From NCBI RefSeq assembly GCF_002813755.1, contig NZ_CP018061.1, positions 3,276,001 through 3,340,000 on the forward strand: a DNA stretch of 64,000 nt, given 5' to 3'. Below, in pieces: positions 1-9,312 of this stretch. Under the pieces are notes generated by a model that saw nothing but the letters and a program-made list of their open reading frames with translations, searched no databases and was not told the DNA's origin. Numbering within the stretch: position 1 is the first letter of the stretch; every line of letters starts with the position of its first letter. The DNA is from Enterococcus mundtii (GTDB taxonomy: Bacteria; Bacillota; Bacilli; Lactobacillales; Enterococcaceae). A program made the translations under genes and the position numbers.

Positions 1-212
1 AAAAAAAGCAATGAAGTGACTTGAACTGTTTTCTTTGAGTCAGAGATTTTTAGCAATCAATTCTCAATGGTTTTTTATTGGAGAAAATGAAGAAGTGGTT
101 TTTCACTAGGGAACAACTTTCATTTTTGTTATTTCTAGACTTATTGGTGGTAAATTGTCTAAAATTTGGTAGAATTAGAGTGTTCTAAAATTTTTTGAAA
201 AGAGAATCGTGT

Positions 213-563
213 ATGATAAAAGGGATTGGGATTGATGCAGTTGAACTGTCGAGGATTGCTAAGATCATTAAAGAAAAGCAAAACTTTATTGATCGTGTAC
301 TGACACCAAGTGAAATCGAAATGTTTCGTTTGCTGCCATTTCATCGTCAGGTTGAGTTTTTAGGCGGTCGTTATGCATGTAAAGAAGCTTTTTCAAAGGC
401 TTGGGGAACAGGGATCGGTAAAGTTACCTTTCAAGAGATCGAAATTTTAAAAAATGGATCAGGACAACCAATTGTAACGAAATCTCCACATGAAGGAGCA
501 GTCTGGGTCAGCATCACACATACAGACGAGTTAGCTTTTGCACAGATTATTTTAGAAGACTAG
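213..563 (+). CDS. acpS: holo-[acyl-carrier-protein] synthase
   Basis: Transfers 4'-phosphopantetheine from CoA to the serine of apo-ACP, so it activates ACP for fatty acid synthesis in the cytoplasm. The 116-residue protein has the usual AcpS length. It opens with the family N-terminus GIGIDAVEL (Mg-binding Asp) and carries the second signature GRYACKEAFSKA. A TTG at 195 is in frame, but the ATG at 213 gives the canonical MIKGIGID start and has a weak purine-rich ribosome site before it, so I chose 213. It is followed 15 bp later by alr; acpS-alr-mazF is a conserved order in enterococci. No clear promoter was resolved in the 212 bp upstream. Confidence 0.95.
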   Translation: MIKGIGIDAVELSRIAKIIKEKQNFIDRVLTPSEIEMFRLLPFHRQVEFLGGRYACKEAFSKAWGTGIGKVTFQEIEILKNGSGQPIVTKSPHEGAVWVSITHTDELAFAQIILED

Positions 564-578
564 AAAGAAGGAAGAACA

Positions 579-1697
579 ATGGTTATTGCTTGGCATCGTC
601 CGACAAAAGCAATTGTACATAAACAGGCAATTACAGAAAATGTAGCAAATGAAATAGCACGATTGAATGGGAAAGAATTGTTTGCTGTTGTCAAAGCAGA
701 TGGTTATGGTCATGGAGCAATCGAAACAGCAGAAGCTGCAAAAAAAGGTGGAGCTTCTGGTTTTTGCGTAGCTACTTTAGATGAGGGAATCGAGCTGAGA
801 GAGGCAGGTTTCACACAACCTATTCTTGTATTGAATATGGTTCCGATCGATGCGTTGACACTTGCAGTCATCCACGATCTATCTATTACTGCGGGAACAA
901 AAGAATGGTTGGAAGCTGCGGCTACTTATATAGCAGAACGACATCTAGAATATTTATTGAAATTGCATTTGAAAGTCGATACCGGAATGGGAAGAATTGG
1001 CTTTCTCAATAGTGCAGAAGTGAATGAGGCTGTGGAAATCATCCAAGATAGTCCCAATTTAGAATGGGAAGGGATCTATACTCATTTTTCTACAGCAGAT
1101 CAAGCAGATACCACCTATTGGGAACAGCAGAACCAAAAATTCAGTGAGATCATCGAAAGTCTACCTACTTTACCAAGATATATCCACAGCAGTAATAGTG
1201 CCACTGCATTATGGCACGAAAAAGCTATAGGCAATATGATCCGCTATGGGGTAGCAATGTATGGCTTGAATCCATCCGGTCACGCGTTAGCGGAAGTGTA
1301 TCCCCTACAACCAGCGCTTGAACTTGTATCTGAATTGATCCAAGTGAAAGAGTTGTCAGCAGGAGAAGGTGTAGGTTATGGAAAAACCTATACGACTTCA
1401 GCTTCAGAATGGATCGGAACTGTACCAATCGGTTACGCAGATGGTTGGTTACGGAAAATGCAAGGTTTCTCATTATTAGTGGAGGGAAATTATTGTGAGA
1501 TCATTGGTCGTGTATGCATGGATCAATTGATGATCCGTCTGCCCTATCAAATGCCAGTAGGAACTAAAGTTACGTTGATCGGGAAAAATCAACAGGCTAA
1601 AATCACAATGCAAGATGTAGCAGATCAATTGGGTACGATCCATTACGAAGTCGCATGTGTGCTAGGGCCCCGTATACCTAGAGAATATCAAGAGTGA
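579..1697 (+). CDS. alr: alanine racemase
   Basis: PLP-dependent racemase that makes D-alanine for peptidoglycan and teichoic acid D-alanylation. The 372-residue protein has the family length. The PLP lysine lies in [11 protein letters not shown] near residue 39. The catalytic tyrosine lies in VGYGKTY near residue 265, on the second half of the fold, and the C-terminal beta domain has the CMDQ motif. An AAGAAGGAAG ribosome site precedes the ATG. It probably shares a transcript with acpS and with the mazF gene 10 bp downstream. Confidence 0.96.
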   Translation: MVIAWHRPTKAIVHKQAITENVANEIARLNGKELFAVVKADGYGHGAIETAEAAKKGGASGFCVATLDEGIELREAGFTQPILVLNMVPIDALTLAVIHDLSITAGTKEWLEAAATYIAERHLEYLLKLHLKVDTGMGRIGFLNSAEVNEAVEIIQDSPNLEWEGIYTHFSTADQADTTYWEQQNQKFSEIIESLPTLPRYIHSSNSATALWHEKAIGNMIRYGVAMYGLNPSGHALAEVYPLQPALELVSELIQVKELSAGEGVGYGKTYTTSASEWIGTVPIGYADGWLRKMQGFSLLVEGNYCEIIGRVCMDQLMIRLPYQMPVGTKVTLIGKNQQAKITMQDVADQLGTIHYEVACVLGPRIPREYQE

Positions 1698-1707
1698 GGA
1701 GAGGCGT

Positions 1708-2070
1708 ATGGTAAAAAGAGGAGATATTTATTTTGCTGATCTTTCTCCGGTGGTAGGATCAGAACAAGGTGGGACAAGACCGGTCTTAGTGATTCAGAAC
1801 AATTTAGGTAATCATTTTAGTCCAACGGTCATCGTAGCAGCAATCACTGCGAAAATGGCGAAACCTAAATTGCCCACACATATAGGAATCAAAGCGACCG
1901 GAACAGGGATCGAAAGAGACTCAGTCATTTTACTTGAACAAATCAGAACGATTGATAAGTCCAGATTAAAAGAAAAAGTCTGTCATTTAGAACGATCGAT
2001 CATGTTAGATGTCGATCGTGCATTGAAAATCAGTGTTGGTATCGAAGCGCTTGTCCCAGTGTCAAAATAA
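1708..2070 (+). CDS. mazF: MazF/PemK-family endoribonuclease toxin (chromosomal, alr-linked)
   Basis: Predicted sequence-specific mRNA interferase of 120 residues. It has the MazF N-terminus [31 protein letters not shown], shown here in parts: RGDIYFADL for the start and the conserved GGxRPVLV loop; [13 protein letters not shown] follows. The gene sits 10 bp behind alr with a GAGGAG ribosome site, the same neighbourhood as Bacillus ndoA. In Bacillus the antitoxin gene ndoAI lies between alr and the toxin. Here the gap is too short for any antitoxin, and none follows. The cognate antitoxin is therefore elsewhere or absent, or the protein is tamed in another way. A separate mazEF pair lies at 7868-8458. 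Confidence 0.92.
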   Translation: MVKRGDIYFADLSPVVGSEQGGTRPVLVIQNNLGNHFSPTVIVAAITAKMAKPKLPTHIGIKATGTGIERDSVILLEQIRTIDKSRLKEKVCHLERSIMLDVDRALKISVGIEALVPVSK

Positions 2071-2198
2071 AAGACAAAAACAGCACGTTTATACATAAAA
2101 AATAGCACCGTGTGTTTAGTCAATCATTGCGCGATTCAGCGCTTGGCAACAACAAAAAAAGAGGAACTTCAACGGTCTGGGACATTCGTCCCATCGCA

Positions 2199-2332
2199 CC
2201 ACCTAAAACCGAATAAACGGCGGGAATAGAAGTAACCTCTTCGAAAATAAGGCGCCATCCACAAAAATTTGAAAAACAATTTTCGTGGATGGTGCCTTAT
2301 TTCTCGAAGCTAAACACTTCGATCCCGACCTC
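2199..2332 (+). repeat. intergenic palindromic repeat element, copy 1
   Basis: A ~134 bp element that recurs as a near-identical reverse complement at 7602-7736. Its core is a long hairpin at 2245-2302: the arms read AAATAAGGCGCCATCCAC and the near-exact complement GTGGATGGTGCCTTATTT. Outer arms (CGGGAATAGAAGT against ACTTCGATCCCG) extend the imperfect palindrome to most of the element. It has no coding potential. The rest of the 2071-2721 gap is AT-rich with no gene seen, apart from the small inverted repeat at 2611-2630. Confidence 0.85.
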
Positions 2333-2610
2333 TGGCTGTCGTGCCTTTTTTTGTTTGTGTGGTTCAGGTTTACCGGATTTTCCAGTTCTATCAGAAGATT
2401 TAGTTTATAAAATAACGATGCATATATATTGAAAATAAGATTATAATTTTATGAGTAACCAATTTAGACATTTTTTTAGAAACTATGGTAAGCTTTTTAT
2501 AACAGATTTATTTGACTACACATAAAAAATTCTCGGGATGCTACATTTGGTAGTGGACTAGCGAATAAAAGAAGATTAATTATTTGTTAAGCAAAAGATG
2601 ACAATATTCG

Positions 2611-2630
2611 GACAGTTTGATTTAACTGTC
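2611..2630. promoter_or_regulatory. inverted repeat upstream of yhgE, possible operator
   Basis: Perfect 7-bp arms GACAGTT and AACTGTC are separated by six bases, about 90 bp before the yhgE start. The size and symmetry fit a dimeric repressor site. No regulator gene is next to it, so the protein that might bind is unknown. A possible promoter (TTGAAA at 2661, GATAAA about 16 bp later) lies between it and yhgE. Confidence 0.3.
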
Positions 2631-2721
2631 AAAAAATTAGTTGCTTGATTGAAAATAGGATTGAAAATCGTATGGTTTTCATGATAAAGTGATGCAGCTG
2701 AAACAAAAAAAGGTGATGAAT

Positions 2722-5451
2722 ATGAAATCAATAAAAAATACAATAAACTTATATTTACTTGATTGGAAACGAATTTTTAAAAATCCTGTTGCGACTCTTT
2801 TGATCATCGCAATTATGATCATTCCTTCATTATATGCTTGGTTCAATATCAAAGCATTATGGGACCCTTATGGTAATACAGGGGAATTACCGATTGCTGT
2901 TTATAGTGCAGACAAGCCGGCTGAGTTTGAAGGACAAGAAGTCGCTATCGGAAAAGAAGTACTAAAATCATTACATGAAAATAAAGATTTAGGTTGGCAG
3001 TTCGTTGACTCTAAAAAAGAATTAGAAGACGGTGTACGGTCTGGGGAATATTATGCTGGTATCTATTTGCCAGAGAATTTCTCGGAGGATTTATTAAGCT
3101 TTATGAGTGGTGATATCAAAAAGCCGGAAATTGAATATACAGTCAATGAAAAAATCAATGCCATTGCACCAAAAATTACAGATAAAGGTGCATCTACGAT
3201 CCAATCACAAATCTCCAGTGAATTTATTCGAACGGCGAGCGAAACTTTACTAAAAGTCTTTAATGAAATTGGGTACGATATTGATACAAACCTGGTAAGT
3301 ATCAATAAAGTAAAATCAATGATTCTATCAACAGATGAAAACTTGGATACGATCGATGGCTATACCCAACAAGTACTTGATCTACAAAAACAACTTCCAG
3401 ATATCAAAGACAAATTAGCGAAAGCAAATGAATTTGTTGATTATCTCCCAGAAGTAGATGAGATGGGACAAAAGGTCGTTGAATTGAACGATAAAATGCC
3501 AGAATTAAAGGAACAAGCCAAAATCATTCTTGACCTTCAACAAAAAATCCCGGAGATCCAAGATGCTGGACGACAAATTGCTGAAATCGACAACGATTTT
3601 TCATCAATCGAAGAAACGATGAATCAAGGAATCGAGGAAGCAAAACAAGGATTGACCATCATCCAACAAGTCCAAGACATCTTACCTGATGTGAAAAATT
3701 TAGAATCACAAGCGAAGAATCTCGCAGCGGATACCAAAACGGGCGCTGAACAATTAAAAGAAGCCGTACCAGGTATCACGACAAGCGTGAAGACGACGTT
3801 AGATTCGATTGGGCAAGTAGCGACAAATACAGCTAGTTTAGCTGATGCAATCAATTCTGCCCTAAAAACAGCTGTGGAAGATAATAAGTTGACAGAGGAA
3901 GAACGAGAAAATCTAGTGAAGCTAGTTGATAACATATCCTCTAGTATTAGTAGTCAGCAAACAGCAATAAATAGCCTAATAGAATTTTTAACAAATTTAC
4001 AAAAAGAAAATGGTGGAGAGAACTTAACTAATATTATAAATCTATTAAACAATATCAGTGCAAATTTAAATACAATTAACTCACGTCTACCAAATCTTAA
4101 GAGTATCATTCAATCAGCTAGTGTAGAAGAAATTGAAAAATTAGTATCTGAAGAATTAACAAGTATAACAGCAGCTGCAAAAAATGTTAATGATACTATC
4201 GGTAAAATAGACGTAAATGAAGTCAGCACCACCGTTGAATCGATCTTGACACAAGTGATCGATACGATCAGTACAGCGCAAGGTGCGTTGAGTAAAGCAG
4301 ATCAAATCGACTTTGATTCGCTATTAAATTCAACCAAAGCAACCGTAACAAATGCGGTGGCGATCTTAGAGAAATATCAAAAAGAAATGCCTGCAATCGG
4401 TCAAGAGGTCCATGATGCAAATACGATGCTAAACGGTAATATGGAAACGATCGTAAATGGAATCAATAAGGGAGCTGACCTATACAATAACGACTTACCT
4501 GTATTAGAAGAGAAACTTGGTTTAGCTGCTGATTTTATCCAAAATGATTGGCCAACGATCAAAAATGAAATCAATACCACAATGACCACCGTCAACGATA
4601 AAATGCCAGAAGTCGAAACAGCGGTGAATGCTGCGGCAGACTTGATCACGAATGACTGGCCAAACATCAAAGCTGGTATCCAAAAAGCCGCAGATGCGAT
4701 CCGTAAAGGAGAAGAAGAGGTTGATCTTGGGGAAGTCATCAAACTCTTGAAATTAGATGCGACAAAGGAAAGTGAATTCTTTACGATGCCTGTGGAACTA
4801 CAAACTAATTCGTTGTATCCAATCCCTAATAATGGATCAGCAAGTACACCGTTCTATACTGCGCTATGTTTGTGGGTAGGTGCGGTCTTACTTTCAAGTG
4901 TCGCTACAACAGATTATTATTTAGATAAAAAAGCGCGTAAAAACTATACAAAACGGGAACAGTTTGGCGCCCGCATGTTGACCTTCTTGACGATGGCGAT
5001 CGCTCAAAGCTTGATCGTTACTTTAGGGAACATGTTCTTGCTTGGTGTGTATGTAGTGAATCCAGTCTACAGCGTACTGTTTGCTGTTTTGATTGCTTTG
5101 TCATTTATGATGATCGTCTATGTTTTAGCAGCGCTGTTTGACAATGTCGGCAAAGGGATAGCCATCATTATTCTTGTCTTGTCCATATCTGGTGGTGGTG
5201 GGAACTATCCAATTCAAGTTTCAGGGAAATTTTTCCAAATGATCAATCCTTTCTTGCCATTTACTCATGCAGTCAACCTCTTACGTGAATCAGCTGGTGG
5301 TATCTATTGGCCAAATGCCCTACATGCGATTTTGATATTAGTCGGCATATTTATTGTCGTAGGGATCGTTGGTACAGTGTCGTATCCATTTGTGAGTGAA
5401 AAAATGAAGAAATTCAAAGAAGCTGCGCATGAAAGTCGAATCTTCCACTAG
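2722..5451 (+). CDS. YhgE/Pip domain membrane protein (phage infection protein family)
   Basis: A 909-residue membrane protein of the YhgE/Pip family. Members are phage receptors in lactococci and enterococci and resemble EsaA of type VII secretion. One N-terminal membrane segment ([20 protein letters not shown] region) leads into a very long ectodomain, about residues 50-710. That ectodomain is rich in heptad-like LPDIKDKL / MPEVETAV repeats. A C-terminal block of about five to six membrane segments of ABC-2 type follows. I chose the ATG at 2722 because AAGGTGAT lies 6 bases before it; an upstream GTG at 2689 is in frame but has no ribosome site. Codon use shifts inside the ectodomain (about 3885-4220), see findings. 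Confidence 0.9.
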   Translation: MKSIKNTINLYLLDWKRIFKNPVATLLIIAIMIIPSLYAWFNIKALWDPYGNTGELPIAVYSADKPAEFEGQEVAIGKEVLKSLHENKDLGWQFVDSKKELEDGVRSGEYYAGIYLPENFSEDLLSFMSGDIKKPEIEYTVNEKINAIAPKITDKGASTIQSQISSEFIRTASETLLKVFNEIGYDIDTNLVSINKVKSMILSTDENLDTIDGYTQQVLDLQKQLPDIKDKLAKANEFVDYLPEVDEMGQKVVELNDKMPELKEQAKIILDLQQKIPEIQDAGRQIAEIDNDFSSIEETMNQGIEEAKQGLTIIQQVQDILPDVKNLESQAKNLAADTKTGAEQLKEAVPGITTSVKTTLDSIGQVATNTASLADAINSALKTAVEDNKLTEEERENLVKLVDNISSSISSQQTAINSLIEFLTNLQKENGGENLTNIINLLNNISANLNTINSRLPNLKSIIQSASVEEIEKLVSEELTSITAAAKNVNDTIGKIDVNEVSTTVESILTQVIDTISTAQGALSKADQIDFDSLLNSTKATVTNAVAILEKYQKEMPAIGQEVHDANTMLNGNMETIVNGINKGADLYNNDLPVLEEKLGLAADFIQNDWPTIKNEINTTMTTVNDKMPEVETAVNAAADLITNDWPNIKAGIQKAADAIRKGEEEVDLGEVIKLLKLDATKESEFFTMPVELQTNSLYPIPNNGSASTPFYTALCLWVGAVLLSSVATTDYYLDKKARKNYTKREQFGARMLTFLTMAIAQSLIVTLGNMFLLGVYVVNPVYSVLFAVLIALSFMMIVYVLAALFDNVGKGIAIIILVLSISGGGGNYPIQVSGKFFQMINPFLPFTHAVNLLRESAGGIYWPNALHAILILVGIFIVVGIVGTVSYPFVSEKMKKFKEAAHESRIFH

Positions 5452-5508
5452 AAACGTGATACCATCTATTCGTTTCTCGTAAAGATTTTAAGACTCTATT
5501 TTTAAGTG

Positions 5509-5553
5509 AAGACGAGCTTAGGATAACGTTATTTTCCTAAGCTCGTCTTTTTT
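5509..5553 (+). terminator. rho-independent terminator of yhgE
   Basis: Arms AAGACGAGCTTAGG and CCTAAGCTCGTCTT form a 14-bp stem with a 16-17-base loop, followed by a run of Ts. Confidence 0.9.
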
Positions 5554-5651
5554 CTGTACCAGAGAAAGCAAGTGGTTTAATCATGGAAATCACTCTAAAA
5601 ATGAATTAAAAAAATATGGGGATTTTCTATCGATATTTTTCCCGAATTTTG

Positions 5652-5680
5652 TTGACATTTAAAGGTCAAGGGCGTACTAT
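5652..5680 (+). promoter_or_regulatory. sigma-A promoter of the kimA-like gene
   Basis: TTGACA at 5652-5657 and TACTAT at 5675-5680 with a 17-bp spacer. The leader of about 65 bases has a small hairpin (ACACCT at about 5705 with AGGTGT at about 5730) ending just before the AAAGGAG ribosome site. No c-di-AMP (ydaO-type) riboswitch, which controls B. subtilis kimA, fits in this short leader. Confidence 0.75.
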
Positions 5681-5751
5681 AACATCTTGTTTACTATAAA
5701 AAATGACACCTGTAATTCGTAGGGGAAAAGGTGTGTAAAGGAGCATAGAAA

Positions 5752-7575
5752 TTGGATTACTTAAAAAGGTTGTTAGTAGGGAAGCCGTTGAAGTCGGCGG
5801 AAAACGACGAGCATAAATTAACAAGGTTTGCTGCGTTAGCACTACTATCTTCCGATGCGTTGTCATCGATTGCGTACGGAACAGAACAAATCGTTGTGGT
5901 ATTAGTGGCGTTGTCTGCTGCTGCGATCTGGTATTCATTGCCAATTGCTGCATTTGTTATTATTTTATTGATTTCATTAACTCTTTCTTATCGGCAGATC
6001 ATTCACGCTTATCCACACGGGGGTGGGGCTTACGTTGTTAGTAGTGAGAACCTCGGTAAAAATGCTGGACTGATTTCGGGCGGGTCTTTATTGATCGATT
6101 ATATGCTGACTGTTGCGGTTTCCGTCTCAGCCGGTGCAGAGGCGATTACTTCTGCTATACCAGCTCTATATGGGCATCAAGTAGCGATTTCAGTGACTAT
6201 CGTCCTCTTGTTGATGATGTTGAACTTACGTGGACTGAGAGAGTCAGCTTCGTTTTTACTATTCCCAGTCTATACATTTATTCTCGTCATCTCCTTATTG
6301 ATTGTCGTTGGTTTGTTTAATATCGTGACTGGGGCAGTACCATTACAAGCAACAGCACTGCCTGGTGCAGTTGTCCCTGGGGTTTCCGTCGCATTGATCT
6401 TACGGGCTTTTTCTTCTGGTTCTTCTTCATTGACTGGTGTAGAGGCAATCAGTAATGCGGTACCGTTCTTCAAAAAGCCACGGGCAAAAAACGCAGCGAT
6501 GACCTTGACGATGATGGCATTGATCTTAGGGTTCTTTTTTGTAGGGATCACGTTTATCAACTATTGGTATGGAATTGTTCCTGAAAAAGAAGTAACTGTT
6601 CTTTCCCAAATCGGACAAGCTGTTTTTGGACATGGGATCTTGTATTATATCTTGCAATTTGCGACAGCCTTGATTTTGGCAGTGGCAGCAAATACAGGGT
6701 TTTCTGCCTTTCCAGTATTAGCGTATAACTTAGCAAAAGATAAATTCATGCCTCATATGTACCAAGATCGTGGTGATCGTTTAGGGTACTCAAATGGGAT
6801 CATCACGCTTGCATTAGGGTCGATTGTGCTATTGTTTATTTTCAATGGCTCTACTGAACGATTGATTCCACTGTATTCCATTGGTGTATTTATCCCCTTT
6901 GCATTATCGCAAACAGGAATGGTCATCAAATGGAAAAAAGAAGGCAAAAAGTGGTGGACGAAATCAATTGCGAATATTACGGGTGCATTTATCTCTTATG
7001 CCATCATCGCAATTTTATTTGTTTACCGCTTAGGTGATATTTGGCCGTTCTTCATCATCATGCCAATCGTCATGTTCGTCTTCTATAAAATCCATGATCA
7101 TTATAAAAAAGTAGCAGAACAACTTCGATTAGAAGACGAAGTAAACTTACACGAGTATGAAGGAAATACGGTTTTGGTACTTGTAGGGAACGTTACGCGG
7201 GTAAATACCGGAGCGTTGAATTATGCGCGTTCGATCGGTGATTATGTTGTTGCTATGCACGTTTCATTAGATGAGGATATCGAAAAGGAAAAAGAGATCC
7301 AAGCAGAATTTAAAAAGCATTTTCCAGATGTGCGTCTTTCAATCGTCCATTCTTCTTATCGGTCGATCCAAAATCCGATTTTGCGTTATGTGGATATAGT
7401 CAGCAAGAATGCTGCAAAACAAAATTATACGACGACCGTATTGATTCCACAGTTTGTACCAAATCGCAGATGGCAGAATATCTTGCATAATCAGACGAGT
7501 CTGAGATTGCGTTTACGTCTTTCTTGGCGTGAAAATATCGTCGTAAGTACGTATAGTTATCATTTGAAAAAATAA
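5752..7575 (+). CDS. KimA-like high-affinity potassium transporter (APC superfamily)
   Basis: A 607-residue APC-superfamily permease, the same length as B. subtilis KimA (YdaO). It has the KimA-type start MDYLKRLLVGKPLKS and the ALLSSDALSSIAYGTEQI segment at the first helix. About 12 membrane helices run to residue ~450. A cytosolic C-terminal domain of about 150 residues follows (NTVLVLVGNVTRVNTGALNYARSIG in parts), of the kind that binds c-di-AMP in KimA. Likely H+/K+ symport into the cell. Translation starts at TTG 5752, 8 bases after AAAGGAG. KimA is the best-matching family member I know; a general amino acid permease is the alternative. Confidence 0.8.
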   Translation: MDYLKRLLVGKPLKSAENDEHKLTRFAALALLSSDALSSIAYGTEQIVVVLVALSAAAIWYSLPIAAFVIILLISLTLSYRQIIHAYPHGGGAYVVSSENLGKNAGLISGGSLLIDYMLTVAVSVSAGAEAITSAIPALYGHQVAISVTIVLLLMMLNLRGLRESASFLLFPVYTFILVISLLIVVGLFNIVTGAVPLQATALPGAVVPGVSVALILRAFSSGSSSLTGVEAISNAVPFFKKPRAKNAAMTLTMMALILGFFFVGITFINYWYGIVPEKEVTVLSQIGQAVFGHGILYYILQFATALILAVAANTGFSAFPVLAYNLAKDKFMPHMYQDRGDRLGYSNGIITLALGSIVLLFIFNGSTERLIPLYSIGVFIPFALSQTGMVIKWKKEGKKWWTKSIANITGAFISYAIIAILFVYRLGDIWPFFIIMPIVMFVFYKIHDHYKKVAEQLRLEDEVNLHEYEGNTVLVLVGNVTRVNTGALNYARSIGDYVVAMHVSLDEDIEKEKEIQAEFKKHFPDVRLSIVHSSYRSIQNPILRYVDIVSKNAAKQNYTTTVLIPQFVPNRRWQNILHNQTSLRLRLRLSWRENIVVSTYSYHLKK

Positions 7576-7601
7576 TTACATGATAGTGAGTATCAATTTT
7601 A

Positions 7602-7736
7602 GAGGTCGGGACAGAAGTGTTCAGCCTCGAGAAATAAGGCGCCATCCACGAAAATTGTTCTTCAAATTTTTGTGGATGGCGCCTTATTTCCGAAGAGGTT
7701 ACTTCTGTTCCCGCCGTTTATTCGATTTTAGGCGGG
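7602..7736 (-). repeat. intergenic palindromic repeat element, copy 2 (inverted)
   Basis: Read on the minus strand it matches the element at 2199-2332 almost base for base: outer arms, the AATAAGGCGCCATCCAC stem and the GACCTC end. It lies directly behind the kimA-like stop and may also stop transcription. With copy 1 it brackets a 5.3 kb segment in inverted orientation. Confidence 0.85.
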
Positions 7737-7867
7737 GGTAGAGAATTGATGTTCCACTCCCTTTTTCATAGTTATGTGAAATTGGGTTGGGTATTCAATT
7801 TTACGAAAAATGTATTCACGTTGTATTTATATTATGATGATAATAGATAGAATGGAGGGCGAAGATT

Positions 7868-8089
7868 ATGAAGACTAGGAAACAAGGTAATGCGATTGTT
7901 TTAACTGTACCTACTAAATTTGGCATAGAAGAAAATGTTGAGTATATTGCTGTTAAGGGAGAAGACGATACAATCACGTTTATAAAAAAGAAAAAAAATA
8001 TTTTTGATGAAGCATTTGAAAATGATGAAACAATTGATGCAAGTGCTGGTTTTCCTGAGGATTCACTGGTAGGAAAGGAAATTATTTAA
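7868..8089 (+). CDS. mazE: MazE/PemI-like antitoxin
   Basis: A 73-residue protein with an AbrB/MazE-type N-terminus (MKTRKQGNAIVLTVPTKF, a swapped-hairpin DNA-binding fold). An acidic C-terminal tail (EAFENDETIDAS) would wrap the toxin. GGAGG lies about 12 bases before the ATG. It is followed by a MazF gene, and such pairs usually repress their own promoter. The pair follows repeat copy 2 and precedes the opuC terminator, so it looks like an inserted small module. The identity rests on size, motif shape and the toxin next door. Confidence 0.82.
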   Translation: MKTRKQGNAIVLTVPTKFGIEENVEYIAVKGEDDTITFIKKKKNIFDEAFENDETIDASAGFPEDSLVGKEII

Positions 8090-8104
8090 TGGCATATACT
8101 ATTA

Positions 8105-8458
8105 ATGGCTATACGGCCTAAACAAGGCGATTTTGTGATTATTAATTGCAATCCCAGTATAGGTAGAGAGATTAAAAAAAGAAGACCTGCAATTGTTGTC
8201 AGTGCGAACCATTATAATGCAGTAACAGGAATGTGTGCGGTTTGTCCAATTACTGATACGAAATATAAAAACCATATTGCATTAGATAAGAGGCATAAAC
8301 TACAAGGATATATCAATCCTTTTCAAATCAAAACATTTGATTTTATGGAAAAGCAGAGAAATATACGCTTCGTAGAGAAAGCCACTCTGGCTGAATTAGG
8401 TGAAGTGGCGCAAATCATTGATATGGTGTTTGATTTTTCGTCATTATTGTCAGAGTAA
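8105..8458 (+). CDS. mazF: MazF/PemK-family mRNA interferase toxin
   Basis: A 117-residue MazF-family endoribonuclease: PKQGDFVIINCNPSIGREI then KKRRPAIVVSANHYN, CPITDTKYKNHIAL and QIKTFDF are the conserved blocks of the Lactobacillales MazF branch. It is unrelated in detail to the alr-linked toxin at 1708. The first usable in-frame ATG is 8105, but it has no ribosome site at normal distance. The good AGGAAAGGAA site (8071-8080) instead serves an ATG at 8089 that overlaps the mazE stop and reads only 10 codons. Translation may depend on re-initiation, or the start may have been shifted by a small insertion. Confidence 0.88.
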   Translation: MAIRPKQGDFVIINCNPSIGREIKKRRPAIVVSANHYNAVTGMCAVCPITDTKYKNHIALDKRHKLQGYINPFQIKTFDFMEKQRNIRFVEKATLAELGEVAQIIDMVFDFSSLLSE

Positions 8459-8543
8459 GTAGCAACTCATTTATTTATAGTTTATGTAGAACTGTACATA
8501 CCAGAAGATTCAGTCAATGACTATCTATCTGAATTTTAAATAA

Positions 8544-8592
8544 AAAAACACCACCAAATCAAGAATTTATTTCTTGAACTGGTGGTGTTTTC
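8544..8592 (-). terminator. bidirectional terminator between mazF and opuC
   Basis: Arms AAAACACCACC and GGTGGTGTTTT, with an inner AAGAA/TTCTT extension. The minus-strand reading ends in a longer T run, so it mainly closes the opuC operon. It may also stop the converging mazEF transcript. Confidence 0.85.
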
Positions 8593-8644
8593 AACTATTT
8601 AAAAATAGAAATCCATTGGGTTCAATATGGATTCTCTATGTTCG

Positions 8645-9307
8645 TCATCTTGAATGCTTTGCCGCAGGGTCTAAACGGCGTTCGATGATCCCTAAGACCC
8701 AGTCGGTGATGATTGCCATGAAGGCTGTTGGCAAGGCTCCAGCTAAGATGATTGACGTACCATCTGTGGCATTGGTCCCACGAATGATGATGTCTCCTAA
8801 TCCGCCAGCTCCGACGAAGGCACCGATGGCGGTGATCCCGATGGCAACGACCAAAGCATTTCTAATGCCTGCCATAATGACTGACACAGACAGCGGTAGT
8901 TCCACCATAAAGAGACGTTGGCTGGCTGTCATCCCCATCCCTTTACCGACATCAAGGATATTTTTGTCGACTTGGATCATCCCAGTGTACGTGTTCTTGA
9001 TGATCGGCAATAGCGAATACAAGAACACCGTGACGATCACGACATTGACCCCTAAACCTAAACCAATCATCAAAATCGAAATCATTGCTAAAGAAGGAAT
9101 CGTTTGGATGATATTTGCAAAACGGATCACCCAATTGGCTAACTTACGTTTTCGTGAAATAAGAATACCAACGGGGATACCGACGATTGCTGCAAAAAGT
9201 ACACCATAGATCGAAATGAGAAAGTGACGTAGGAACTGTGAAAAGACATACGTACCATTCTCTTGAAAATAATAAATAAATTGTTCAAGCCAATTCATGT
9301 TTTCCAT
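8645..9307 (-). CDS. opuCD: OpuC osmoprotectant ABC transporter, permease subunit
   Basis: Membrane subunit of a glycine betaine/carnitine/choline importer, 220 residues with about five to six membrane helices. It has the BPD_transp_1 EAA loop near the middle (DVGKGMGMTASQRLFMVELP region) and an AGGLGDIIIRG segment. It is the last gene of the operon. An in-frame GTG at 9316 overlaps the opuCC stop, but GGGGAG lies 8 bases before the ATG at 9307, so I prefer 9307. It is paralogous to the opuCB product upstream. Confidence 0.92.
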   Translation of the reverse strand: MENMNWLEQFIYYFQENGTYVFSQFLRHFLISIYGVLFAAIVGIPVGILISRKRKLANWVIRFANIIQTIPSLAMISILMIGLGLGVNVVIVTVFLYSLLPIIKNTYTGMIQVDKNILDVGKGMGMTASQRLFMVELPLSVSVIMAGIRNALVVAIGITAIGAFVGAGGLGDIIIRGTNATDGTSIILAGALPTAFMAIITDWVLGIIERRLDPAAKHSR

Positions 9308-9312
9308 TATCG

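Noticed and set aside
5556..5751. Possible ydaO/c-di-AMP riboswitch before the KimA-like gene
   Set aside because: The promoter-to-start distance leaves about 65 bases, too short for that riboswitch, and its conserved core was not seen.
8574..9209. 211-codon open frame on the plus strand
   Set aside because: It lies wholly opposite opuCD, has no ribosome site and a composition (Met/Ile/Pro-rich) typical of an antisense shadow.
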